Source: an uncultured Bacteroidia bacterium (GTDB taxonomy: Bacteria; Bacteroidota; Bacteroidia; Bacteroidales; ML635J-15). From it: a DNA stretch of 58,994 nt. The notes beneath the pieces are model-generated. The model did not search any database and had not been told where the DNA came from. It worked only from the letters and a program-made list of their open reading frames with translations. This document shows positions 7,705 through 15,463 of this stretch, piece by piece. The stretch's first letter is position 1. Every line of letters starts with the position of its first letter. The translations under genes and the position numbers were made by a program. Location: NCBI GenBank assembly GCA_902791865.1, contig CADAXK010000018.1:1-58994 (forward strand). Direction: 5' to 3'.

Positions 7705-8772
7705 ATGGCTCAGTGGAAGAAAAATAAAATACAACGCGAAAACGGAGAATGGGTTGATGCTCAGTTCCCTGTAATTGTTTCGGCAAGTCGTAGCACCGAC
7801 ATCCCTGCATTTTATTCCGACTGGTTTTTCCATCGGCTGAAAGTCGGTTATTCGGCATGGACAAATCCGTTCAATGGAGTGAAAAGCTATGTGGCGTATG
7901 GCGACACCCGATTCATTGTCTTTTGGTCGAAAAACCCCGAGCCGTTATTGAAGCATCTTGATTATTTGCAGGAGCGGAACATTGGCTGTTACATTCAATA
8001 TACTCTGAACGACTATGTTGCTGAAGGTTTGGAACGAGGTGTGCCACCGCTTGAAAAGCGGATTGAAACATTTCGGCAATTAGTTGAAAAATTAGGCAAT
8101 GGCAGAGTCGTTTGGCGTTTCGACCCGCTGATTCTGACGGATAAGATTTCGATTGACGATTTGCTTTGCAAGGTCGAGAATATCGGAAACAAATTGGTCG
8201 GATATACGGAAAAGCTGGTTTTCAGTTTTGCGGACATTGCTTTGTACAAAAAGGTGAAAGCGAATCTTGATAAAAGCAAGGTCAATTATTCCGAATGGAC
8301 AAAAGAGCAGATGCTTGAGTTTGCTCGTCGGTTGGTAGAATTGAACAAATCGAACAACTGGAACTACACTTTGGCGACCTGTGGCGAAGCCGTTGACCTT
8401 GATGGCATATCGCACAACCACTGCGTTGACGACAATCTGATGATCCGCTTTGCATACAATGATAAGGTTCTGATGGATTTTTTAGGCGTGGAAATCAAGA
8501 CCATCGAAAAAAGTTTGTTCGGTGCGATGCCTATTCCGGCTAACGCCATTATGTTGAATGCCAACCAGTACGCCATAAAGCACAAGGACAACCGCGACAA
8601 AGGTCAGCGCTCCGCTTGCGGATGTATGGTGAGCAAGGACATTGGCGAATACAACACCTGTCCGCATTTATGCGAATATTGCTATGCAAATGCCAGCAAA
8701 GAAGTGGCGGTAAAGAATTACGAGCAAGCAAAATTAACAGATTGGAAATCAGAAACGATAACGGGGAAATGA
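7705..8772 (+). CDS. DUF1848 protein (radical-SAM-like)
   Basis: 355 residues. Begins with the DUF1848 hallmark VIVSASRSTDIPAFY (about residues 25-39) and SAWTNPFNG, followed by FIVFWSKNPEP and a TIM-barrel-like body. The C-terminus carries a cysteine cluster, CGCMVSKDIGEYNTCPHLC then EYCYAN, able to hold an iron-sulfur cluster. Family members are described as distant relatives of radical-SAM/spore-photoproduct-lyase barrels, but no reaction is established. It is followed 36 bp later by pepD; co-transcription is possible. Confidence 0.85.
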   Translation: MAQWKKNKIQRENGEWVDAQFPVIVSASRSTDIPAFYSDWFFHRLKVGYSAWTNPFNGVKSYVAYGDTRFIVFWSKNPEPLLKHLDYLQERNIGCYIQYTLNDYVAEGLERGVPPLEKRIETFRQLVEKLGNGRVVWRFDPLILTDKISIDDLLCKVENIGNKLVGYTEKLVFSFADIALYKKVKANLDKSKVNYSEWTKEQMLEFARRLVELNKSNNWNYTLATCGEAVDLDGISHNHCVDDNLMIRFAYNDKVLMDFLGVEIKTIEKSLFGAMPIPANAIMLNANQYAIKHKDNRDKGQRSACGCMVSKDIGEYNTCPHLCEYCYANASKEVAVKNYEQAKLTDWKSETITGK

Positions 8773-8808
8773 TAATTAATTTTAACGCAAAAACAAAAAT
8801 AATAGGAT

Positions 8809-10248
8809 ATGACAGACATTAGCATTAAGACAGAACGAGTTTTCAGTATCTTTCATGAACTGAACCAGATACCGCGTCCATCGCATCACGAAGAACGGGT
8901 GGCTGATTATCTCTGCAAGTTTGCAGAACGGAATCATCTGGAGTATGAACGCGACAAGGAAAATTGTGTCGTGATACGCAAGCCAGCCACTCCTGGTCAC
9001 GAACAGGCCGAAACCATCGTGTTGCTGAACCACATGGATATGGTGTGCGTGGGTATGGGCGACCCGCTGAACGATCCCATCGAAGCTTACGAAGATAACG
9101 GATGGATGAAGGCGCGTGGTACATCGTTGGGTGCCGACAATGGTGTTGGTCTGTCGATGGCTCTTGCCGTACTCGAGGACGATAGCATTGTACATCCTGC
9201 CCTTGAGGTCATCGCTACGACTAACGAGGAAGACGGAATGTCGGGTGCTTCGCAGTTGAGCAAGGATTTTCTGAAAGGCCGTAAGGTCATCAACCTCGAT
9301 TCGGAGGACTACGACACCATCACGACTGGTGCCGCAGGAGCCTGCCTGCAGTTCCATAGCATTCCAATTAGCAGACAGTTAGCTCCAGAAGGTGCGCGCA
9401 CTTGGTATCGTATCCGTATGGAGGGCGGACTCGGTGGTCATTCTGGTGTCGACATCAACAAAGGCCGTTGCAGTGCAGTGATTCCTGCAAAGTCTATCCT
9501 GAAAGATATTTGTAAGGAAGAGTGGGTTGATGTTGCCGGTATTGAAATTGGTGAGGCAAATGCTTCAATAGCCTCGAAAGGGGAGATAGTGATTTGCATT
9601 GCCGATGAGTACTCTGAAATAGTAAGAAAAAGAATCAATACTATCAATCAGCGTTTATTCGGGGAATACTGCAGCAGCGATCCTGGCATGACATGTGGAA
9701 TCGAGGAATGCGACAAACAGGATACAATCATTCCAAAGACGGTTATTAATGCCCTCGCAGGCTGTCTTGAGCAACTGCCGCAAGGCATGGTGAAGATGAG
9801 CGAGGCTATGCCTGGCACTGTGGAAACTTCAAACAATATCGGACGAATTGTTGCAGAAAAGGACCGCATTTTTGTTTCGACACATACACGCAGCTTTATC
9901 GACAACGATATGGTAGCGCTAAGCAAAGATATAGCAAAGACCTTTGCTGCCGCTGGTGCCAATTCCGAAGTTGTGATGTCTGCTCCAGCCTGGCAGGAGG
10001 ACCAGCAGTCGTCATTCTTGCAGTTGGTAAGCAACACATTCCAGGATGTGTTGGGTTGGCGTCCTCGCATGGTAGCCATGCATTTTGTATTGGAAGCAGG
10101 CTTTTTCGTACAGCACTATCCGGGCATCCAGATAGCCAGCATAGGACCTCGAATCGTGGAACCACATTCCACCAGCGAGCGAGTTGAACTATCTACCATT
10201 CACGACATCTGGCAGGTACTGCTCGAATTGTTGAAGCGTTTGTCGTAG
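8809..10248 (+). CDS. pepD: Aminoacyl-histidine dipeptidase (M20 family)
   Basis: 479 residues, the usual length of PepD. Hydrolyses Xaa-His and other dipeptides in the cytoplasm with two zinc ions. Zinc and catalytic residues are visible: His75 and Asp77 in LLNHMDMV, bridging Asp110 in GADNG, Glu140-Glu141 in TTNEEDG, and a late His in VEPHSTSERV. The insert domain for dimerisation is present between residues ~190 and 380 (GLGGHSGVDINKGR). The start at 8809 gives NQIPRPSHHEERV in the expected place. No sign of damage. Confidence 0.95.
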   Translation: MTDISIKTERVFSIFHELNQIPRPSHHEERVADYLCKFAERNHLEYERDKENCVVIRKPATPGHEQAETIVLLNHMDMVCVGMGDPLNDPIEAYEDNGWMKARGTSLGADNGVGLSMALAVLEDDSIVHPALEVIATTNEEDGMSGASQLSKDFLKGRKVINLDSEDYDTITTGAAGACLQFHSIPISRQLAPEGARTWYRIRMEGGLGGHSGVDINKGRCSAVIPAKSILKDICKEEWVDVAGIEIGEANASIASKGEIVICIADEYSEIVRKRINTINQRLFGEYCSSDPGMTCGIEECDKQDTIIPKTVINALAGCLEQLPQGMVKMSEAMPGTVETSNNIGRIVAEKDRIFVSTHTRSFIDNDMVALSKDIAKTFAAAGANSEVVMSAPAWQEDQQSSFLQLVSNTFQDVLGWRPRMVAMHFVLEAGFFVQHYPGIQIASIGPRIVEPHSTSERVELSTIHDIWQVLLELLKRLS

Positions 10249-10267
10249 TTGTGGTGAAATTAATGTT

Positions 10268-10290
10268 ATGATTGCGATTCGTTGGATTTG
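10268..10290 (+). repeat. Left copy of a 23-bp direct repeat around the Bro-N gene
   Basis: ATGATTGCGATTCGTTGG and following bases match 11251-11273 at 20 of 23 positions, in the same orientation. Confidence 0.5.
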
Positions 10291-10353
10291 GATGGTGAGG
10301 ATATAATAGATTATTTTATTTATTATCAGTAATTTATTTGTAAAAATAATATT

Positions 10354-11217
10354 ATGACTAAACAGCAAGCAATTCAACTTTTTGAAGAAAAAAAAATACG
10401 TTCGATATGGGATGACGAGCAGGAAAAATGGTACTTCTCTATTGCTGATGTAGTTGAGGTATTAACAGAAAGTAAGAACCCAACAGATTACATAAAGAAG
10501 ATGAAAAAACGTGATCCGCTGCTAGCCAAAGGGTGGGGACAAATTGTCACCCCCCTTTCATTACAGACTATGGGCGGGAAACAACGAGTAAATTGTGCAA
10601 GTATGGAAGGTATATTCCGTATTATACAGGCAATTCCTTCGCTAAAAGCAGAACCTTTTAAATTATGGATGGCACAGGTTGCTAGCGACAGAATAGACCA
10701 ATTGCAGGATCCTGAATTGTCTATTGAACAAGCTATGGTTGATTATAAACGACTTGGTTATTCAGACAATTGGATTAATCAACGATTGAAATCGATTGAA
10801 GTCAGAAAGGAATTGACCGATGAATGGAAACGTCGTGGTGTTGAAGAAGGCTTGCAATTTGCTTCGCTTACTGATATTATAACTAAAGCTTGGAGCGGAA
10901 AAACAACAAAGGAATACAAGAAATTCAAGAATTTGAAAAAGGAAAATCTTCGCGACAATATGACAAACACAGAATTGGTTTTAAATATGCTTGCAGAAAC
11001 CGCAACTACAGATTTGTCAAAGGCACAGAATCCAGAATCGTTCGAAGAAAATATGACTGTGGCAGAAAAGGGGGGTAATGTTGCAAAGTCGGCGCGAGTG
11101 GCTCTTGAAAAAGAACTTGGACATTCAGTAGTTACTTCATTGAATGCAAAAACATACATAAATCAATTAAATGATAAATCGGATGACCAGAATATATTGG
11201 AAGATGATAATCAATGA
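10354..11217 (+). CDS. Bro-N (BRO family) domain protein
   Basis: 287 residues. The N-terminal ~110 residues are a Bro-N domain: KIRSIWDDEQEKWYFSIADV, then TPLSLQTMGGKQRVNC and EGIFRIIQAIPSLKAEPFK. This is the DNA-binding domain of phage antirepressors and baculovirus BRO proteins. The C-terminal part (NWINQRLKSIEVRKELTDEW ... LRDNMTNTELVLNMLAE) matches the chromosomal Bacteroidetes version, usually found alone rather than in a prophage. No other phage gene is near. It is flanked by 23-bp direct repeats, which suggests arrival as a cassette. DNA binding is expected from the family; target and role are unknown. Confidence 0.85.
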   Translation: MTKQQAIQLFEEKKIRSIWDDEQEKWYFSIADVVEVLTESKNPTDYIKKMKKRDPLLAKGWGQIVTPLSLQTMGGKQRVNCASMEGIFRIIQAIPSLKAEPFKLWMAQVASDRIDQLQDPELSIEQAMVDYKRLGYSDNWINQRLKSIEVRKELTDEWKRRGVEEGLQFASLTDIITKAWSGKTTKEYKKFKNLKKENLRDNMTNTELVLNMLAETATTDLSKAQNPESFEENMTVAEKGGNVAKSARVALEKELGHSVVTSLNAKTYINQLNDKSDDQNILEDDNQ

Positions 11218-11312
11218 TTATTGCAGAACTAAATATTTCTGACATATATCATGATTGTGATTCGTCAGATTTGAACGGGTTGCTGAGAGAGATGGTGATG
11301 GGGGTAAACTAG
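11214..11312 (+). CDS. Possible 32-residue peptide overlapping the Bro-N stop
   Basis: The ATG overlaps the Bro-N stop in an ATGA, and the frame runs 32 codons (MIIAELNISDIYHDCDSSDL...). It contains the right 23-bp repeat. The left repeat read in the same frame gives a similar DCDSLDLDG. It may be a small coupled gene or a remnant; I recognise no family. Confidence 0.25.
   Translation: MIIAELNISDIYHDCDSSDLNGLLREMVMGVN
11251..11273 (+). repeat. Right copy of the 23-bp direct repeat around the Bro-N gene
   Basis: Pairs with 10268-10290 (three mismatches). The two copies lie 983 bp apart and enclose the whole Bro-N gene. Confidence 0.5.
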
Positions 11313-11320
11313 AAAATAAT

Positions 11321-11328
11321 TATTTTTG
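11321..11328 (+). promoter_or_regulatory. Promoter -7 element of the C69 dipeptidase
   Basis: TATTTTTG 28 bp before the ATG at 11357, matching TAnnTTTG. Confidence 0.6.
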
Positions 11329-11356
11329 TACTCGCACTAAAAAAAAGGATTCTCTT

Positions 11357-13057
11357 ATGAAAAAATTATTTGTAATAATACTTATTCTTGCCCTATGCAC
11401 CGAGCCAATCCTTGCCTGCACAAACCTCATTGTCGGCAAGAAAGCATCAACCGACGGCAGTGTGATGTGTACCTACAACTGCGACGGGTTCGGATTCTCG
11501 GGTTCGCTGTTTTACAGCCCTGCCGGACGGCACGACAAGGACGAACTAATCGCTATTCACGGTTGGGGACCGTCGCACGAGGGACAATATGTGAAGCAGG
11601 TGGAATATACATACAATGTGGTGGGACTGATGAACGAAAAGCAGGTCACCATAGTGGAAACCACTTTCGACGGGCGCCTTGAACTTGTCAACGATGAGGG
11701 ACTGCTCGACTATTTCAGCCTTATGCGCTTGGCTCTGCAACGCTCATCGACAGCTCGCGAGGCTATCCGCTGCATGGCTGAACTGGTGGACGAATACGGA
11801 TACAACAGTAGCGGCGAGACCATCACCGTCTGCGACCCCAACGAGGCGTGGATTATGGAGATAATTGGCAAGGGCAAAGGTCGCAAGGGTGCTGTGTGGG
11901 TGGCTCTGCGAATTCCCGACGATTGCATTTGTGCACATGCTAACCTCAGCCGTATCAGGCAGTTCCCGCAGGAACAGAAAAAGTCGTACAAGAGCATCAG
12001 CAGCAAGAACTTGCAAAATATAAACCGTCCCGAAGTGGAATGCGTGTATGCCTACGATGTGATTTCGTTGGCTCGCGAGTTTGGTTATTTCACAGATAGC
12101 GATGCCGAATTTTCTTTCCGTGATGCTTATTGTCCCATCGACTTCGAGAATGTGCGTTATGCCGATGCCCGCGTGTGGAGCTTCTTCCGCCATCACTACA
12201 ACAAGGCCGAAATGGACAAGTACCTGCCATATATCAACGGTGATTTCGACAAGTGCGACCACCTTCAGCTGTGGATAAAGCCCGATGCTCCGCTTTCGCT
12301 ACGCGACCTGCAAAACGACATGCGCGACCATTTCGAGGGCACACCGCTCGACATGACCGCCGACATGACCGCTGGTCCGTGGGGAATGCCTATTCGTCCT
12401 CTGCCGATGCACTTCAAGGACAAGGACAGCGTTTCATATTTCCGTGAGCGTCCGATTGCAACCCAGCAGTCGGGTTTCACAATGACCTGTCAGATGCGCT
12501 CGTGGTTGCCCGACGATGTTGGCGGTGTAACTTGGTTCAACTGCGACGATGCTAATATGGTAGCATATGTACCTCTGTATTGCTGTATTACGCAGGTGCC
12601 AGATGCTTTCCGTCAGGAGAACAATCCGCGCAACGAATTTTCGTTCGAGTCGGCATTCTGGATGAACAACTGGGTGGCAAATATGGTTTATCCGCGCTAT
12701 TCAATGATGATTGGCGACTTGCGCAAGGCTCAGAAGGAACTTGAGGACTACTATTTTGCCGACCAGGACAGCGTGTTGCTTGCCATCAAGAGCATGATGC
12801 CTGCCGACAGGCGCAGTTATCTGAACGGCAAGAGCATAGAATACACCGACCGTATGATGAAGCGCTGGGACAAGCTTGCCAAGTATCTGATTGTAAAGTA
12901 CAACGACCAGATTATCCGTCGCACCGACGAGAATGGCAACTTCCTGCGCTGGGGTTACGACACTCCCGGCTACGACCAGCAGTTCATTGATGCTATTGGC
13001 ACTTCGATTGGCGATAGGTATAAGTTGAAGAAGGTGATTGAAAGAAGAGAGAGGTAG
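11357..13057 (+). CDS. Secreted C69 (PepD/U34-type) dipeptidase
   Basis: 566 residues. Residues 1-20 form a signal peptide ending EPILA; Cys21 follows directly and begins CTNLIVGKKASTDGS, the N-terminal nucleophile signature of C69 dipeptidases. Cleavage by signal peptidase therefore also exposes the catalytic Cys of this Ntn hydrolase. The family cleaves dipeptides in the periplasm or outside the cell. Family segments include DGFGFSGSLFYSPAGRH and NEAWIMEIIGKGKG. A lipobox reading of Cys21 is possible but less likely given the catalytic need for a free N-terminal Cys. The 3' end meets the convergent rloB gene with only 5 bp between. Confidence 0.9.
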   Translation: MKKLFVIILILALCTEPILACTNLIVGKKASTDGSVMCTYNCDGFGFSGSLFYSPAGRHDKDELIAIHGWGPSHEGQYVKQVEYTYNVVGLMNEKQVTIVETTFDGRLELVNDEGLLDYFSLMRLALQRSSTAREAIRCMAELVDEYGYNSSGETITVCDPNEAWIMEIIGKGKGRKGAVWVALRIPDDCICAHANLSRIRQFPQEQKKSYKSISSKNLQNINRPEVECVYAYDVISLAREFGYFTDSDAEFSFRDAYCPIDFENVRYADARVWSFFRHHYNKAEMDKYLPYINGDFDKCDHLQLWIKPDAPLSLRDLQNDMRDHFEGTPLDMTADMTAGPWGMPIRPLPMHFKDKDSVSYFRERPIATQQSGFTMTCQMRSWLPDDVGGVTWFNCDDANMVAYVPLYCCITQVPDAFRQENNPRNEFSFESAFWMNNWVANMVYPRYSMMIGDLRKAQKELEDYYFADQDSVLLAIKSMMPADRRSYLNGKSIEYTDRMMKRWDKLAKYLIVKYNDQIIRRTDENGNFLRWGYDTPGYDQQFIDAIGTSIGDRYKLKKVIERRER

Positions 13058-13062
13058 AAAAT

Positions 13063-13617
13063 TTAGTAACTTTCTATTGATTCCAGTAGCTTGTAAATCG
13101 ATGATGATGGATTTGTATTTTCATTAAGTGCTTTTGCCCGTTTAATGGCAATTTCCTTGTTGTTCCATAAAAACTGTTGCTGAGCATCGTTAATGATAGG
13201 TTTCTTGTAATTTTTCCAATCAGGGTGAGACTTGCATAAGGTAGAATTGCAGTTGTTTGTAGAAATGTATGCCGTTTGTTCCTTACAATGCAGCAAAAAC
13301 CACAATTCAATGCAAGGATCGCTACATAGCCAAATTGCATTGCACGATTTAAGTTTTTCTTTTACCGATGCAACATCCAAATCGTACATAAGAAATGTTG
13401 TTATCTGTTCGTGTTGCGACAATTTCAGTTCTTTCTGTTGCTTGCTTATTATTTGTTGGGAAATCTGATTACCTTCAGTTTTAGGAACAATTTTAATTGG
13501 CGATTTATATTGTCGTCTTAGGAAATCTATGTAGTTTTCCTCCGTTTCTCCCTCGCAGAAAACAAGAAAGACTCGCTTCATTTTTCTTGGAGCCTTTTTC
13601 TCTCTTCCTCTAGCCAT
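13063..13617 (-). CDS. rloB: RloB-like Toprim-fold protein (AbiLii-like)
   Basis: 184 residues. N-terminus is basic, then VFLVFCEGETEENYIDFL (about 16-33), holding the Toprim glutamate. Asp79 and Asp81 in LMYDLDV form the DxD metal pair, and SDPCIELWFLLH (99-110) is the most diagnostic RloB motif. RloB proteins are putative metal-dependent nucleases. The pairing with an AAA ATPase corresponds to RloA/RloB, first noted beside type I restriction loci, and to the abortive infection system AbiL. The start codon lies 1 bp after the ATPase stop (TAATATG), so translation is coupled. No hsd genes are present here, so this looks like a stand-alone defence pair. Confidence 0.88.
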   Translation of the reverse strand: MARGREKKAPRKMKRVFLVFCEGETEENYIDFLRRQYKSPIKIVPKTEGNQISQQIISKQQKELKLSQHEQITTFLMYDLDVASVKEKLKSCNAIWLCSDPCIELWFLLHCKEQTAYISTNNCNSTLCKSHPDWKNYKKPIINDAQQQFLWNNKEIAIKRAKALNENTNPSSSIYKLLESIESY

Positions 13618-13618
13618 A

Positions 13619-14857
13619 TTAGTCCTCCAATAATTTTTTCAAACTTCCTACCGAAGAGCTAACTATCGGTATTGCATCGAAACGACCTTGCTTGTAGCCC
13701 TTTTCTGCATCCATGTTGTCCCGGAAATCCTTGAAATCGAATAGGGAATACACATCGGTTGAACCATCATCCTTTTTGTTTACAAATAGAATCTGGTCCT
13801 TTCTTAAACGGTCGGTGTCGATAAGGCTTGTATTGTGTGATGTAAATAGGAGTTGCGAATTTGAAGATGCGTGAATAAGGTCAAGAATAAAATCTGCCAA
13901 AAAAGTGTGCAGGCTTATATCGAATTCGTCAACCATCAAGGTTTTTTTATTTCTCACGACATCAAGCAAACGCAAAAGCATTCCAAACAGTTGCTTTGTT
14001 CCGCTCGATTCCTCGGCCATCATATCGAATGGGATTTTTGGCGCGAACTTATGATATGTAAAAAATTTAATGACATCAACTTCTTTAAGTTCCGAGGGGG
14101 CGGCATTAGTACCAATTGCAATGTTAAGGCTAAGTTGCTGTACTTTTTCTTTACGAATTTCAATATCGCAAATATCACTGTCGCATACATTTAACGCTTC
14201 GAGGACAACTTTCTTGTTCTTGACAAATAATTCTTCAATGTTGCTGTCGTTTAACTGAACAAGGTCAAGCATAAATGTGTTCAAGAAATACATAAACAGT
14301 TTTTGTGCCAGTTCCCTGTTCATCGAACTTGCCCTACTTAGAAACAAGTTTTTTGAGCTAGTATTGAAAACCACATCATTTGCCCTTGGAATTGCACCTT
14401 CAGCAAAAGAGAATTCTTTGCCTTTGCGTGAATAAATCTTAGCTCTCCTTTTCTTCGGGTAATAGTATAGGCTTTCTTCCAAAATCTCGTTACGGTTAAG
14501 AGCAAATGAATATTCGTATTCCACATTGTCGCATACAAAATCTACAAGGAAACGGCTGGGTTTCTGATCCCAACCATCAAATTTAAATGGCTGGAAATTA
14601 AATATTGTGTTCTCGTTATGCAGATGCGATTGGAATATCAAATGGCAACAAAACCTAATAGCTTTTACAATATTAGATTTCCCTGATGCGTTTGGACCGA
14701 ACAATCCAATGGATTTCAGCACTTTCTGCCCGTTCCATTCAATAGTATTTTGTTCGAGCAGGCGAGCTTGTTTTGTATTGATATTTCCTGCGCGGAAATC
14801 AATCGTTATTTTCTCTTTGATTGAAAAGAAATTCTCTAGTTCGATTTTTAGTAGCAT
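13619..14857 (-). CDS. rloA: AAA-family ATPase, RloA/AbiLi-like
   Basis: 412 residues from the start at 14857 (MLLKIELENFFSI). Walker A is GPNASGKS at 54-61, Walker B TLMVDEFD around 306-313 (Asp310, Glu311), and the switch His341 lies in FTSHNTSLID. The long insert between is typical of the OLD/RecF-like ATPases that partner a Toprim protein, here supplied in trans by RloB immediately downstream. Expected role: sense infection or DNA ends and control the nuclease partner. The start was set at 14857 because a TATTTTTG promoter element at 14885-14892 overlaps the longer reading from 14887. Confidence 0.88.
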   Translation of the reverse strand: MLLKIELENFFSIKEKITIDFRAGNINTKQARLLEQNTIEWNGQKVLKSIGLFGPNASGKSNIVKAIRFCCHLIFQSHLHNENTIFNFQPFKFDGWDQKPSRFLVDFVCDNVEYEYSFALNRNEILEESLYYYPKKRRAKIYSRKGKEFSFAEGAIPRANDVVFNTSSKNLFLSRASSMNRELAQKLFMYFLNTFMLDLVQLNDSNIEELFVKNKKVVLEALNVCDSDICDIEIRKEKVQQLSLNIAIGTNAAPSELKEVDVIKFFTYHKFAPKIPFDMMAEESSGTKQLFGMLLRLLDVVRNKKTLMVDEFDISLHTFLADFILDLIHASSNSQLLFTSHNTSLIDTDRLRKDQILFVNKKDDGSTDVYSLFDFKDFRDNMDAEKGYKQGRFDAIPIVSSSVGSLKKLLED

Positions 14858-14884
14858 AAAAACCTTGTTGTTGTAAAATTTTTG

Positions 14885-14892
14885 CAAAAATA
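14885..14892 (-). promoter_or_regulatory. Promoter -7 element of the rloA-rloB pair
   Basis: TATTTTTG on the minus strand, 27 bp upstream of the ATPase start at 14857. Confidence 0.6.
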
Positions 14893-15097
14893 GTAACTAA
14901 ATCCGAATTGGCAAGGATTTTAATTTATAATTGGAAATAAATTTTTGTTAAGCTAATCCTATTTCCTTTGTCATGATATTCTTCTCCGCTAATATAACAC
15001 TATTTTTCATTCCGCCTGTGGCATAGGTTCACATTGGGTTTTGTTTATAGCTCTATATTATAAACATAAATATACACTTTTATTGGATTATCTTCTG

Positions 15098-15202
15098 TCA
15101 AATTAATTTATAGTAACTATTTGATCCAAAACCTCTAATCCGTGTGCCGCTAATGTATACGATGTTTTTGTTAGTCTCCATTCCTCGTCTAAATGTACCC
15201 AT
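15098..15202 (-). CDS. Possible 34-residue peptide or gene remnant
   Basis: The 375 bp between rloA and the small TrlF-linked gene hold no larger gene. This frame reads MGTFRRGMETNKNIVYISGT and ends SNSYYKLI. The next frame over the same DNA also reads plausibly (HLDEEWRLTKTSYTLAAHG) but has no start codon. At most one can be real; this could be the end of a decayed gene. No ribosome binding site or promoter is evident. Confidence 0.25.
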   Translation of the reverse strand: MGTFRRGMETNKNIVYISGTRIRGFGSNSYYKLI

Positions 15203-15231
15203 TTATTAATTTAATACCCAATTTTATGTAC

Positions 15232-15462
15232 TTATTCTAAAGATTTTTCCATTCCAGTCGTCACAGCAACTTTTATTTTATCCAACAATTCATTCATTTT
15301 TGATTTCTCTTGCTCATCAAGGTTTCCCCAATCACACACGATAGTGTTTTCTTGCATTAGTTGTGATAGCATTTCGACATAATCAAAATCATTTAATACG
15401 GTTCCTTTTTCAATCTGAACTTGAATATCGCCAGATTCTGTCTTTTTAAAATATAGTTTCAT
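15232..15462 (-). CDS. Small protein downstream of the TrlF-like ATPase
   Basis: 76 residues, acidic, no signal peptide. It begins with strands MKLYFKKTESGDIQVQIEKG and continues as two helices (NDFDYVEMLSQLMQEN; EQEKSKMNELLDKIKVAV). I do not recognise a named domain. The start codon follows the stop of the large PHP-ATPase gene by 1 bp, so it is translationally coupled and very likely a functional partner. It could be a regulator, inhibitor or antitoxin-like subunit of that ATPase; nothing in the sequence decides between them. Confidence 0.7.
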   Translation of the reverse strand: MKLYFKKTESGDIQVQIEKGTVLNDFDYVEMLSQLMQENTIVCDWGNLDEQEKSKMNELLDKIKVAVTTGMEKSLE

Positions 15463-15463
15463 T

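Noticed and set aside
10354..11217. Prophage suggested by the Bro-N gene
   Set aside because: No integrase, structural, lysis or replication genes are nearby; this Bro-N form is common as a lone chromosomal gene.
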